From the NCBI GenBank assembly GCA_032719365.1, contig CM064862.1:5296001-5360000 (forward strand): 64,000 nt of DNA, read 5' to 3'. The notes under the pieces are model-generated. The model was given only the letters and a program-made list of their open reading frames with translations. It made no database searches and was not told where the DNA came from. Shown here one piece after another: positions 33,930 through 46,912 of this stretch (position 1 is its first letter; the number at the start of each line of letters is the position of its first letter). This DNA comes from Prinsepia uniflora. Its lineage: Eukaryota; Streptophyta; Magnoliopsida; Rosales; Rosaceae. The position numbers and the translations under genes were made by a program.

Positions 33930-34512
33930 GAATAATGTTAGGTGTACTGTACCTCTTATTTTCCTTCCTTTTTTTTTAATTACACCATATTTGGCATCCA
34001 TATTTCATATCATCATTTTTTTTGTCAAATCATGTCATCATTTTAATTATTTATCTTAAAATAAAAATAAAAATCAAATCAAATATTAAAGAAATTAAAT
34101 TAAAATACAAATTGAACAAAATATCGACAAAATCGATTGTCTCCTTCCAAAATAAAAAATTAAAACCCTAAGACGATTTGATGCTATGAAATTATTTAAT
34201 ATATTCTTAGGGTTTTTTATTTTCTAAAAAAACAATTTGATGCTATGAAATTCGTAGGGTTTAAGTTTTTTTTAGAAGAAGACAATCGGTCTTATTGATA
34301 TTTTGTTCATTTTGTATTTTAATTTAATTAATTTAATATTTGATTTTGTTTTTGTTTTTATTTTTATTTTTATTTTTATTTGAAGATAGGTAATTAAAAT
34401 GATGACATAGTTTGACCCAAAAAAATGATAATATGGAATGCCACATTAGATGTCACATATGGCGTATATAATACAAAAAGTGAAAAAGTATGTGGTATCC
34501 TTAGTATTGTTC
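33930..34512. mobile_element. Mutator-type MITE with long terminal inverted repeats (583 bp)
   Basis: The ends GAATAATGTTAGG.. and (reverse complement) GAACAATACTAAGG.. start inverted arms of roughly 260 bp each. Matching blocks include TGTCATCATTTTAATTA, AAATCAAATATTAAA and ATTAAATTAAAATACAAA. No coding capacity. A short direct repeat GATTTGATGCTATGAAATT-like tract occurs twice in the centre (around 34176 and 34229). Long arms plus the 9-bp duplication suggest a Mutator-like non-autonomous element about 140 bp upstream of the POLD2 start, so it may touch that promoter. Confidence 0.75.
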
Positions 34513-35201
34513 TAATAAATTATATGTAAAAATTTTCTAAATAGATTACATTATCCATCTTATCTTTTACGAGAATCGAACTTAAAACTTCTTATATAAT
34601 ATGTGAATATTACATTCAAACTTTCTTCTCTAAATGCACCATAAACTCTATTAAAAGTCCACATTACACCTTATTCTCATTATTAGTATATTGCACTCTA
34701 AATCAGCGGATTTGGCACTTTCAACTACCTATTAAATGGGGGTCAATTTGAGGGTAGTTTCGAAATTTTAAGAAAAAATTCATCATCCCCAACACAGAAC
34801 ACTCATTCCTCTCACACGACCTATAACACCCTCTCATTTCATCATTCCCCAGCTTGGAACACCCATCACATAACAAACTGCATCAATGAGAACGCAAGAG
34901 GCAGGCAATGAAACAGCCTAAGAATGCAACGCCATCTAAAAAACTCTGTGTCTCAAACACACCAAGAAACTCAAATTTAACAATTTTACAAATTTCAAAC
35001 ATACCCATAAGCTCAATTCCAAACGCAAATCCAATTACAATTGCAATCCGATTTCATGTGGTTATGAAATGCCCCAAATGGGATCGATTGAATATCTCAA
35101 ACAAAATAAACAATTTGAGAGAAATGTCCAAAATAAAAAATAAATTAAACTAAATGCCCAAAAGGATATTACAATCCAATTTCATCACCCGAGAAATCCT
35201 T

Positions 35202-35304
35202 CTTGCAATCAATATGCCTCCTCCTTTATCGTCGGCCGAGAGTGTATATGATGATGGTTTGGCAATGTTCGCTGCGAGACGAAACGAGGCATATTGATTG
35301 CAAG
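35202..35304. repeat. 19-bp perfect inverted repeat
   Basis: CTTGCAATCAATATGCCTC at 35202-35220 is inverted perfectly at 35286-35304, with 65 bp between. The second arm is followed by a direct repeat of GAGACGAAACGAGGCAT (about 35276 and 35327). Confidence 0.85.
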
Positions 35305-35676
35305 CCTTCACCTCGTTGCCATCAACGAGACGAAACGAGGCATCATCTTCGGGGGAGGCGAAGAAAGACTTCTTGTTGGAGAAGTCGAAGACGAAATCCG
35401 TTGGATTTGACACAGACCCACATCTTGTTCTTGACACAGACGAGCTTTGTAGTGCTTAGCATCAACATCAACACCATAAACATCTTCAATGCGGCCAACG
35501 ACACCGCATTCCAATTGACGGTGACAGGTTCCTCACCAACAACAACACGATTCTCAACCTGAGTTTCAAACCCACCAGCTTCAACAACATTCCTCGGACC
35601 TAGTTCAGAATTCGACAGTGGATTGATTAACATTGGGAGATTGTGAAATTTGGATGCAGAACAAGATGGTGACGTT

Positions 35677-35955
35677 TTGGCTTTTGTTTTGTTTGGTCAA
35701 ACTATGCATGACATAGGCCGTGGTGATGCCCATGGAATTTTGGGAATTGGTAGTTGCTTCAAGCTATGATGGGGATCACTCTCTTCTGCTTTGGCTTTTG
35801 GTCTGTTTAATCGGACTGCGCATGTCATGGGTCATGGTGATGCCCACGGGATTTTGAGAATTGGTAGGTTCTTGAATCTATGATGAGGATCACTCTCTTT
35901 TGCTTTGGATTTTGTTTTGTTTAATCGGACTGTATACCATGGGCCATGGATATCA
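35677..35955. repeat. 114-bp tandem repeat, about 2.4 copies
   Basis: Units begin TTGGCTTTTG at 35677 and 35791 and TTGGATTTTG at 35905. The units diverge by many substitutions, so the duplication is old. It lies in the interior of the possible DNA transposon. Confidence 0.85.
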
Positions 35956-36767
35956 CCATGGTGAGAGCGAAGATTTAGGGAGAAACCTCAGGGAAGTTTG
36001 CTCGTTCTGCGATTTGACGGAAATAATTCTTTTAGTTTTCTACTTTGAGGGTAGATTAGTAAATCCACTTTTATTTTCAGAATAAATTTTCAATTTTGCC
36101 CCAATTTTTGACTCCACTAAACAAATTGACAGAAAAGTGTACTTAGGTGGCTAACTCAACTTAAAAGTGCAGTGAACGAATAATGAGAAAATGGTGCAAT
36201 GAACTACCATTTAAGCTCATGATGTATTCAAGTAAAAAGCCTAACATTAAATGACAAGATATTTTTTAAAAACATTTTGATAACTATGAAAAGTTCTACT
36301 TTCGTTTATCAAATAAATCGAAATTTTAAAAATACCCTTAACACGATTCAGACAAAGGATAACTATACTGATGTCCTGCTTATGTCTCCATCTCAATATC
36401 AATACCGATCTCTGTGCAACGACGAAAACAAAACCAGTAAAAATGTGAGTGGACAAAAACAATCATGTGAAAATCCATTTCGAGAGAATAACTTTTTTCG
36501 TTTCAGTTTTACAACGTACATGCATAAATGAAAATATAAACAACTAGCTTTCAGTTAAAATCAAATCATAAGCTGTGAGACCTATAACATCATCAAATAT
36601 ATGTAAAATTCTCGTGGCCCATATTTTCCTGAAATTCCCGTTTATAAAATCATTGAAACGCAACTTGGACACAAATATTAGTGATCAAATATCACCAATC
36701 CTCAATGCCTTGGCCTCTGCCAGTTGAATACCCTATATTACACTTAGATAACCTCAGGATCTTGTAG

Positions 36768-36772
36768 AGTAA
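36768..36772. repeat. Target-site duplication AGTAA, left copy
   Basis: AGTAA stands before the TGTAACG end at 36773 and again at 39765-39769 after TGTCA. Confidence 0.93.
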
Positions 36773-39764
36773 TGTAACGACCCGTCCCGGAATTCGGGAT
36801 TAAATTACTGACTAATCATGATTAGCAGGGTTAATCGGTGATTAGTTGGGCGAACTCGGACGAACGGTGCAAAATGACCGTTTTGCCCCTTGTCGTGGGT
36901 AAAACGTTGACTTTTTATTCGGACGGTCAAATGGACTTTGACCAATGACCGTGACGTAGTTTGGGACTTCACAAGTTCATAGACAGGTGGCACGTTCGAT
37001 TCTGACGTTCGTGGTGAAAGTTATGACGTTCGGAAGTCAAAGGGCATTTTTGTAATTTGGACGAAATAAGGGAAAATGTTGACTTTTTGATCGGGAGGTC
37101 CGATGGCCGAGGGCCAAGGACCGTTAGGAAGGTCTCGATGCCTTGAGTTCGTAGACAGGCGGCACGCATTAATCGGAGTCCGAATGACCGAGTTACGGAC
37201 CTGGATGTGTGAGGGGCATTTTGGTAATTTTTTGAACAGGGGCAGAATTGTAATTTCACAAGAGTTGTTTGAACGGTTACTGTAGCACCGTGGATGGGGA
37301 ACATGGCCAGTGCACGGGTGGTTTGTTTATGGGGCAAATTGATGGCCTAAACTATTGTTTATGGGTTGATTGGATTATTTAATTACATAGTGGGATGCAA
37401 GGCTGTATGGGACGGTGAGAATGGCCATTAAACAATGGTTGGTGCACCTGGAAATGGAAGAAAACAGGGGATGTTCCCCACGCTTGTTCGACCATCTCTA
37501 TTGCCAACTGAGGGGAGAGAACGGTTGAAACAGAAAGAAGAGTGGGAGAGTGGTTCTCTAAGATTGAGAGATGGAAAAATGAGAGGGAATTGGTGAGAGG
37601 AGTGTTCTGAAAACCCGAACTGGTTCTGTGTGAAATTCAAATTCGAACTTCCAGTTTTAGGTCAGCCCATGACTAATTGAGGATTGAATGAGCTTCCTGG
37701 AACCTTCACGAGTCGATCCAGACCAAATGTGGCCATTTTCGAGGCTCCTAGAGCCGTGCACAGACGCAGTGGATGGCCGGAAAATCCAAGTTTGGAGTCG
37801 TGACGTTTAAGGTGATCTCTTGTCCAATTAGTCATGTCATTTAGTCCATATTAGTCCTAATAAGCTTGATGTTAAGTTAATTGGATTTTGGTTTGGAAAA
37901 CACAGAGTTTAGGTGATCGACTCGTTTGGGTGATCACGGGTCGATAGCATGATTTAGTGTTGATCAGAGTTAATTAAAGACCTAGAACTTTGATTAGATA
38001 GTTGAGGAATGTTTTAGGATAAAAAACGGATGAAATTAAGGTCAAATTGATGGCTATCTAATTGGGTTGAAATCGCGGGTTGCAGACCCGAATTGCAGGG
38101 AAACGGGCAAGAACGATGATGAACAGTACAATCACTGTAGCAGGCGCGTGGCTGTCACGCGCAGCCACTCACGGCGGCGCGTGGCTGTCACGCGCAGCCA
38201 CTCACGGCGGCGTGTGACAGCGCGTGAGCACAAATCCCGAGGTATGGTCAACACGACTTTTATCCTATACGTTATAACGAACATTTTAACGTTGGTTTCG
38301 TGTCCATCGGACCCCGTTCTGATACTGTTCGGGGTGTCCGAAGACTTTAAGTGGGGTTTAAAAATACTTAAAAATTCGGGAAAATTACGGGACTTGAATA
38401 GGATGTTAATGAAGTGACCCTCTAATGTGATTTGGATAGGATTGGGAGTCCCGGTGATAGTGGTGTGGCCCGGGAAGGCCTATGGCACGCGTATCGAGGT
38501 GCACGGTTAAACGGTCTGTGAATGAACATTGGTTTTGATAAATTCTATGCATGCATAACTGTTTCATGATTGTTATAATTGTTTTTATATGATTTGATTT
38601 GGATATCGGTGAATTTATATGATTTCACGCATTTCGAGGCGATTTACGGGTTTGCGCGTAAATCGAGATTTTCCGAATTTGCACTGATTTCCATAATTAT
38701 GGTTCGAATATGATTTTATGAAACAGTTACGGATTTGATAAAGAAAATTCGAGCTAGGGGCCCAGTTGATTTAAGAAATCGGGCCAGGGGCCCAGTTGAC
38801 TTATGAAATCGGGTCAGGGGCCCAGTTAATTTATATATGTGATTTCGGGTCATGGACCCTAAAATGGAATTGAATAAATGATTTCGGATTTAATAATCAA
38901 CTAATTGGACTAATGACGGTTTTATGGAAATTCGGGGCAAGGCCCTTGTGATATTTTAATAAATGAATGATAAAATGTTTTCCATAAAACCATCTCGATA
39001 CGAGGATATGTATGGTCTCCTCCAGGTGTCTGGGACACTGGGGAAGTCACGGTGCATTGCCTGCGAGGGGTCATTGTACGGAGCGGTCGGACCGTATAGT
39101 GACTCAGGAGCAGGATTGCTATGATTAGACGTCTGGGACGTCAGACATCAGGGATGTCAGATATATGGACCCGGTGAGACCCCGGGTAGCACGCGTCGCT
39201 CTTATACCGTGAGATATGACGTTTGGGACGTCAAGCGTCTGGGACGCTAGGCATCTGGGATGCTGGAGATGGAATGAGATATGACGTTTGGGACGTCAAG
39301 CGTCTGGGACGCTAGGCATCTGGGATGCCGGAGATGGAAAAATAATAAATGTGTATTACTGGATTTATGAAATAACTCTTGGATTGACTTTTGGGATTTG
39401 GAACTATGCTTATGGTTTACGGGCTAAGGCCCTAATGGTTATTTCTAAATAAATATGTGATTATTGGTTTTTGATGCATGCATATGTTTTTACTGAGGGG
39501 CATAGATGTCTTTATAAATATTTTAAACATACTTGTTTATTTTCGTCCACTCACAGCTTTTGGTTTTCAATGCCCTTCAGGTTGATCACGGATGCGACTG
39601 CAGCAGAGACTGGGACATTGCATGCCTCCTCCATCGATCCTTGCGCACTCTGGAAGCCCGAATGGGCAATTGGCTTGAGGTTATCCCTTGTCTGACACTT
39701 CCGGTCAGACGGGAGCACGACACATCCCGCGATAATCCCGGGGGGATTGGGATGGGTCGTGTCA
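36773..39764 (+). mobile_element. Solo LTR, 2,992 bp, plus orientation
   Basis: Begins TGTAACGACCCGTCCC and ends GGGTCGTGTCA, with a perfect 5-bp duplication AGTAA on both sides and no internal domain, the mark of LTR-LTR recombination. Related to the LARD LTRs. It includes GGGC-N5-GCCC hairpins at about 38757-38865 and a CTGGG-loop hairpin block at about 39129-39335. In the latter, a 69-bp segment is itself duplicated in tandem. Confidence 0.93.
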
Positions 39765-42380
39765 AGTAATACCCTGCAACGTCCAAGTAACCTCGTGATA
39801 CGGCAACATCCAAGTAATATCTCAGCTTCGGGATCAAGTGACGTCTAATAAATGATCAAACCTCACAAGGATGGTCAACCGTGGAAAACAGTTTAAATAA
39901 TAAAGAAAAAACTTTGCTTTAAAAAAAATACTTGACTCAAAATTCAAGTCAAAACATTTCAACCCTAGACCTGAGCCCAAAACACTATTTCCAAACAAAA
40001 CCATAAAACGTGTTCAGAAATCGATCAAACCCTAAATAAATATTCTAAATTTGGAAAATCACCAAACACATTTAGAATCATTTATTCAGCCAATTGCAAT
40101 CCATATAATCCAATAAAACATTTTAAACATTTTAATCATGCATGCATCACAATTTATAAAACAAATGTCCACTCATAATTTGTCCTAGTAGCTCAATCTC
40201 AAGCTGTGCGGTCCTCTGAAGTCCCAAGAGATGTCTGACCTATCAAAAATCATAATCAACGGTCACTAATGTCAAGAGTAATCTCATTTTCAAATCCCCA
40301 AATATACGGATAACACACGTACTTGCAATCTATACATTAACACTTCGGACACGCAAAACTACCCTGAGACGATATCTAATCGACTAGAAACTTGCTCCAA
40401 AATGTTTGTTACATTGACCACATAAAAACACATGTTGGCTGGGACGGGAGGAATGCCGACATGCGCCGGTGGACAGATGGGCGTCACTCCCCCACGCGCC
40501 CCACGTGCTAGGTGACACGACCCATCCCAATCCCCCCCAGGATTAACAAGGGATGTGTCATACTCCCGTCTAACCCACGTGTGACACGAAGAGCCAGATA
40601 AGGGATAACCTAAAACCTCCGCCCATTCCGGGCTTTTAGAGTGCTCCAGGATCAGTGGAGGAGTGTGATGTCTCGGTTTTTGCTACAACCCGCATCTGCG
40701 ATCAACCTGCAGGGCATTAAAAACCATTAAAAGTTGTGAGTGCACGAAACAAATAATTTAATAAAAACACATTTCACGAAAAGACATTCATGCCCTTCAC
40801 TAAAAAATATGCATGCATACGAAAACCAATTTATTTCCTAAAATCAAAGATAATAAAGCAGTTAAAACACCCAAAGTCATTTCCTTCCTCAAATCATTAG
40901 GGCCTTAGCCCAAAACCGTAAACTAAAGTATATGGAAACTCAGCCCAAAACCGTCAGCACGAAAATGCAAATCCAGTAAAACATAGTTTAACCAATCCTC
41001 GGCATCTCTGATGCCTAACATCTCAGATGTCACAATCAATACCGTCACGATTCAAAAGCTACGCGTGCTACTCGAGGTCTCAATCCCAAGTCTCCCCAGG
41101 GTCCACCCAGGTCAATGACCCATAGATCAATGACTCTCCCTTGGGGGAGGTTTTAACCGCTAGCAATCCTGCTTCTGAGTCACTATACGGACCGGTCACT
41201 CCGTGTAATGACCCCTTGCAAGTAATACTCCGTGACTACTCCAAGATACTACGGGACATCTTGAGGAGACAACCAACAACTCCAGGATACCAAGGGACGT
41301 CTGGAGGGCAAGCACGCAGGAGGATGGTATATGGAAAACCATTTCTTAAATAATCTAAACAGTTCAAAGGGCTATGCCCGGGATTTCCATAAAACCATCG
41401 TACATCCATAAATCCAACTCCATTTAGGGTCTCCGAATGCAAAATCACATTTTATAAACCACTATGGGACTCATGCCCGATATCATTAACCAATTGGGCT
41501 TCAAGCCCGTTCATGTAAGTCAAATGGACCTCCAGCCCGTTATCTCATTAAATCAAATGGACTTCGAGTCCGATAGTTTCCCAATCAAATGGGTCTCATG
41601 CGTAATTCCATATTTCCAAATCCAAAATCATTCCATTAAACCATCATAGAAATGCCAACACGTATAAGCACAATATAAAACCATAAATCTCGAAGTACGT
41701 GAAAATACATAAATACTTAATACCACAATAAAATCCATCATAAGTCACATATTTAAATCATATAAAACAGTTATGCACGCATCAATTTAGAAATCAATGT
41801 CCACTCACAGACCGTTCTAAGTACTGTCTCGATACGCGTGCCATAAGCCTCCCTGGGCTAAATCACAATTTCCGGAACTCCTGGACCTATCCAAATCATA
41901 ATCGAAGGTCACTATTACTTCCAATAACCTAACATTAAATCCCCCAATATTTTGGGATTTTTACACATATTTAAAATAAATTCTAAACTTTCGGACACCC
42001 AAAACTACCCTGAAACGGTGTCCGATCGACTCGGAACTTATGCCAAAATGTTCGTTACATCGAAAGGATGAAAACACGTGTTGACTATGTCTTGAAATTC
42101 GGCCTTAGCGTCTTCAGGCGCCGCCCAAAGGCGCTGCGCGTGGGAGCCACGCGCTGTGAACATTGTCACATTCAACCTCCCGTCGACCCTGTTCTCTAGT
42201 TTTCCGGGTCGCCCGACCCGGTCCAAAAACCACCATTTCTCAACCAAATTCAATCCCGTTGGTCCCCACAGTTTCGTCTAACTTCCCTTACTCGATCTAT
42301 GACCTTAAAACTGTCACGACCCGGCCCATCTAACACAATATTGTCCGCTTTGGGCCCAGCCCTCACAGTTTTGTTTTCGG

Positions 42381-42455
42381 GAGCTCACGTACAACTTTCC
42401 AGTAGGTCACCCATCATGGGATTGCACCAGCCTCAACTCGCTTAACTTTGGGGTT
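42381..42455 (-). promoter_or_regulatory. 5S rRNA-like segment in Cassandra 3' LTR
   Basis: The minus strand reads AGTTAAGCGAGTTGAGGC.. then GATGGGTGACCTACTGG.., aligning with the 3' half of plant 5S rRNA (A-box and C-box part of the internal pol III promoter). It is altered relative to a true 5S gene, so it is not called as rRNA. Confidence 0.85.
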
Positions 42456-42806
42456 CCAATCCCCCCAAAGCCACTGAGCTCCCAAAAGGCCTTGTGTTAG
42501 ATAGATACGTGCCCACATATATAAGGTACTTCACCTTTCCCTCCCCGAGCGATGTGGGATCGTTCACCGATCTTACCTTTCCAAGCTCACGGGTCTTGCT
42601 CACCGTTCTTGCTTCTCAAGCTCACAGGTCTTGCTCACCGTTCTTGCTTCCAAGACCGGGTCTTACAATCCACCCCCCTTGGGGCCCAGCGTCCTCGCTG
42701 GCACACTTCCGGTCAGGGTCCGGCTCTAATACCATTTTGTCACGACCCAGCCCATCTAACACAATATTGTCCGCTTTGGGCCCAGCCCTCACGGTTTTGT
42801 TTTTGG

Positions 42807-42881
42807 GAGCTCACGTGCAACTTCCCAGTAGGTCACCCATCATGGGATTGCACCAGCCTCAACTCGCTTAACTTTGGGGTT
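42807..42881 (-). promoter_or_regulatory. 5S rRNA-like segment in Cassandra 5' LTR
   Basis: Second copy, with AGTTAAGCG and GATGGGTGACCTACTGGGAAG on the minus strand. The 5' LTR copy would be the one placed to drive transcription. Confidence 0.85.
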
Positions 42882-43146
42882 CCAATCCCCCCCCAAAGCC
42901 AGTGAGCTCCCAAAAGTCCTTGTGTTAGATAGATACGTGCCCACACATATAAGGTACTTCACCTTTCCCTCCCCGAGCGATGTGGGATCGTTCACTGATC
43001 TTACCTTTCCAAGCTCACAGGTCTTACTCACCGTTCTTGCTTCTCAAGCTCACGAGTCTTGCTCACCGTTCTTGCTTCCAAGACCGGGTCTTACAAAAAC
43101 CACGAAATTGAGCCCATAAATTACCTCTTGGGTTGAACAGTAACCG

Positions 43147-46100
43147 TGTAACGACCCGTCCCGAATTCCGGGATTAGTTTAGTGACTAATCTTGATTAGT
43201 GAGGTTGAACGGTGGTTAGTAGGGCGGAATCGGACAAATTGTGCAAAATGACCGTTTTGCCCCTGGTCGTGGGCAAAATGTTGACTTTTTGTTCGGGCGG
43301 TCAAATGGACTTTGACCGATGACCGTGACGTAGTTCGGGACGTCACGAGTTCATAGACAGGTGGCACGTTCGATTCCGACATTCGTAGAGAAAGTTATGG
43401 TGTTCGGAAGTTGAGGGGCATTTTGGTAATTTGGCTTATTAGGGGCCAAATGTTGACTTTTGATCGGGAGGTCCGATGGGCGAGGGCCAAGGACTGTTAC
43501 GTAGGTATCGTCGATACGAATCCAACGACTGGCGGCATGCCGAAATCGGAGATCCGACGACGACGTTATGGTCAAGGAAACGAACTAACGAACCGAGGCC
43601 GGGATTAAAATAATAATATAATAGTGAATAGTGACCATTGACTGTGCACATCCGGATGAGTGACAAGTGTCACCCATCCCCTGAATTCTGATCCTTGTTT
43701 CCCTCCAAACACAATCATTCCTACACCATCATTCCTTCTCCATCTTTTTCCCCCATTTCCTTCTTCTTTGTTTTTCTTACCCGTGGACGATTTAAAAACA
43801 GAGAGTGTGAGGGCTGGAGGATTTGGCTGCCTTCTCACTGCAGAATTGAGGGAATTGAGAGGCTAGGGTGACTGGATTCATTTCGGGAAACACTGGGACT
43901 GAGTGTGGGTGGTGAGACAGAAAATTCGAAAATTAGATTATGGGAGGGAAAATTCGAAATCAAATCCTAAGGCCGTGAGGATCGAATTGGAGGTTACATT
44001 CAGCCTTCTGGGAATGCCACGATCAGAAACGTCGAAAGAACGAAGGGAATTGGTGCCGTTTTGGCTCTGAACGGGCTTGGTGACAGAGGAGGAATTTCGA
44101 AGTTGAGTCGTGGAATTGGAGGCTTCTTTGGATGAAATTGAGGTGGGGAAACTGCTTCCCATGATCCCACGATGCTTCTGGGTTCGTCAATTGAAAGGAA
44201 ACGGTCGTGGTTGACGAAACTCCATGCTTGAACAGTGACTGTGTTCGAGCTTGAGTTCATTGGGTTAGAGGTGAGATTGTATGAAATTAATCTTGTAGAA
44301 ATGATCCTTACACCCTCACGATACTCACTGTGTTAATTAATTTGAAAAACATGGTCGAAATCTATGAACCCGAATCGGAGACCCGTCAAGGATCGATCGA
44401 GAGTCGTGAGGATTTAGACCACGATTCGAGAAATTGAACTTGCAGAACTTAATTAGAGTTGGATTGGAAGGGATCAGTTGAAAGAACGGATCGAATTGAG
44501 GTTAAATTGAATGAGATTGAATCGGGTCTGTTCGCGGGTTTTTCAACCCGTTTACCAGACAAACGGGCGAAGGGGATGACTGTGCTGGCACCGTAGCTGG
44601 CGCGTGGCTTCCACGCGCAGCCGCTTGCGGCGGCGCGTGGGGGCGCGTGATTGAGAATCTTGAGGTGAGGTCAACATGACTTCTGTCCTATTTAATGTAA
44701 CGGACATTTTGGAATTGGTTTCGTGTCGATCGGACACCGTCTCGATATTGTTCGGGATGTTCGAAGGTTTTAAATTAAGTTTAAAAATAAGTAAAAATTT
44801 GGGAAAATTACGGGACTTTGATAGGATGTTAATGATGAGGTTAGTAACCCTCTAATGTGATTTGGACAGGATTGGGAGTCCCGGTGATAGTGGTGTGGCC
44901 CGGGAGGGCCGGTGGCACGCGTATCGAGGCACACGGTTTAAACGGTCTGTGAGTGGACTTTGGTTTTATAAATTCTATGCATGCTTAAATGTTTTATATG
45001 GATTATGGTTGTGATTGTGTGATGTTGATTTGGTTGTTGGTAAATTGTACGGTTTCACGTATTTCGAGGCGATTTACGTGCTTGCACGTAAATCGAGGTT
45101 TTCGGTTTTACATGGATTTTCCATATTTATGACTTGGATATAATATGATGAAATGGTTTTGAAATTGGAAATATGAACTCGGGCTTGAGGCCCAATTATG
45201 TTGGAAATTTCGGACTTGGAGTCCATTTGAAAATCGAGCCGGGGGCCCAGTAGGTTAATGAAATCGGGCCAGGGGCCCAGTTGGTATGAAATCGGGCTGA
45301 GACCCATTTGAGTTATGTTATCGGGCCAGGGGCCCAGTTGATTTGTGAATTCGGGCCGTGGGCCCAGTGGGTTTATAAGTCGGGCTGCGGGCCCAGTTGG
45401 TTTACAAATCGGGCCGTGGGCCCAGTGGTTCATAAAATCGGGCATGAGGCCCAGTTGGATAATAAATGTGATTTCGGGTCAGGGACCCTATATTTAATAA
45501 TGGTGATTTTGGGTCAAGGACCCTAAATGGAATTATGTGGTTTTATGGAAATTTCGGGCAGGGCCCAATGGTAATAATGTGATAAAAGGATTTAATAAAA
45601 CTGTTTTCCATATACCATATGGACACAAGGATATATGATGGTCTCCTCCAGATGTCTGGGACACTGGGGAAGTCACGGTGCATTGCCTGCGAGGGGTCAT
45701 TATACGGAGCAGCCGGACCGTATGATGACTCAGGAGCAGGATTGCTATGATTGACGTCAGGGACGTCAGACATCAGGGATGTCAGATATATGGACCCGGA
45801 GAGACCCCGGGCAGCACGCGTAGCTTATGAAACCGTGAGATATGACGTCAGGGACGTCTAGCGTCTGGGACGCTAAGCATCTGGGATGCTGGTGATGGTA
45901 ATGGTAAAATATGGTTTAATGAATAAAATGGCTTATTGGTTGGATATGTGTTATGTGGTAAAAATGGATTATTGGTTATGATATGGTATGTAGGGTCGGG
46001 GACCCTAAATGGTTTTGGATTTTTGAATTGATGTTCATCTATGGTCGTGGGTGGTGACCCACATGGTTTTAATATGTATGGTGGTGGTATTCCACAGTTT

Positions 46101-46483
46101 TGGGCTGAGTTCCCACACTTGGTTTTTGGTTAACGGTTTTTGGGCTAAGGCTCTAAGAGCTCGGTTGAGCAAACGTTTTGGTTACTGGTTTTGGTGGCAT
46201 GCATACGTTTTTATTGGAGGGCATAAATGTCTTATAAATGTATTTGGTAAACTTATTGGTTTTTGTCCACTCACAGCTTTTGGTTTTAATGCCCTTCAGG
46301 TTGATTACGGATGCGATTGCAGCAGCGACTGGGACATTGCACACCTCCTCCATCGATCCTTGCGCACTCTGGATGCCCCGTTTGGGCAGTGGCTCTTGGT
46401 TATCCCTTGTCCGACACCCCTTGTTGGACGGGAGCAGGGCACATTCCACGGCAATCCCGGGGGGATTGGGATGGGTCCTGTCA
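43147..46483 (+). mobile_element. Solo LTR, 3,337 bp, plus orientation
   Basis: Begins TGTAACGACCCGTCCC and ends GGGTCCTGTCA, flanked by AACCG at 43142-43146 and 46484-46488. It is the closest relative in the window of the LARD LTRs: long stretches, including 46051-46480, match the reverse complement of 8298-8730 with few changes. Hairpin arrays lie at about 45176-45540 (GGGC type) and 45750-45895 (CAGGG loop). Confidence 0.95.
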
Positions 46484-46912
46484 AACCGTGAACCTGCAAC
46501 CTCGCCTTGCCATCAATTCCGGCCACCACAATCCTCCCTTTTGATCTCTGTGAGATCGTATGGTCCTTAGGAATAAGATTGGATCATTAGAAACGTCCAA
46601 AACTCCCTAAAACTCAACTTTGAAATTTCGAATTTAAACTCTTACCGTTTTGGGTTTCTAGCCACCGTCCACGACGGTCCTCGTTTCTGCCACCGTTCAG
46701 TTCGTCTCCCCTCAATCTCTCACTTTCCTTCATACCCCAATCACAAAAGATGAGGTTTGGGGAAGGTGGGTGTGCTATGGTGTTTGGGTTTCGGGTTAGG
46801 GAGAATAAAACAGAGAAGGGGAGGTTGGGTGCATGTAGGTATGTTTGCATGCAATGGATGAGTGACACTTGTCACTCATCTATTGAGCCTGTTCAAAATA
46901 TATGAGGCACAC

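Larger units (their letters stand above)
34640..36215. mobile_element. Possible non-autonomous DNA transposon with imperfect inverted ends
   Basis: The left part (about 34640-34720, with CATTACACCTTATTCTCATTATTAG) matches the reverse complement of the right part (about 36130-36215, with CATTGCACCATTTTCTCATTATTCG) over 70 or more bases. No clean target duplication was found and the exact ends are uncertain. The interior has its own inverted repeat and a three-copy tandem repeat, listed separately. Weak frames around 35150-35630 could be remnants of captured coding sequence, but no family is recognised. Confidence 0.45.
42312..43095 (-). mobile_element. Cassandra TRIM element, 784 bp
   Basis: LTRs at 42738-43095 (5') and 42312-42667 (3') enclose only 70 bp, with target duplication AAAAC on both sides (42307-42311, 43096-43100). 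On the minus strand each LTR carries a 5S rRNA-like block with AGTTAAGCG and GATGGGTGACC, the hallmark of Cassandra. The primer site at 42734-42723 reads TGGTATTAGAGC (tRNA-Met type), and AAGGGGGGTGGAT lies beside the 3' LTR. There are no genes; movement depends on enzymes supplied by other elements. The LTRs differ by roughly ten bases, so this copy is older than the LARD. Confidence 0.93.

Noticed and set aside
42381..42455. Possible 5S rRNA gene
   Set aside because: Only about the 3' half is alike and it lies within Cassandra LTRs, so it is element-borne rather than a functional 5S gene.
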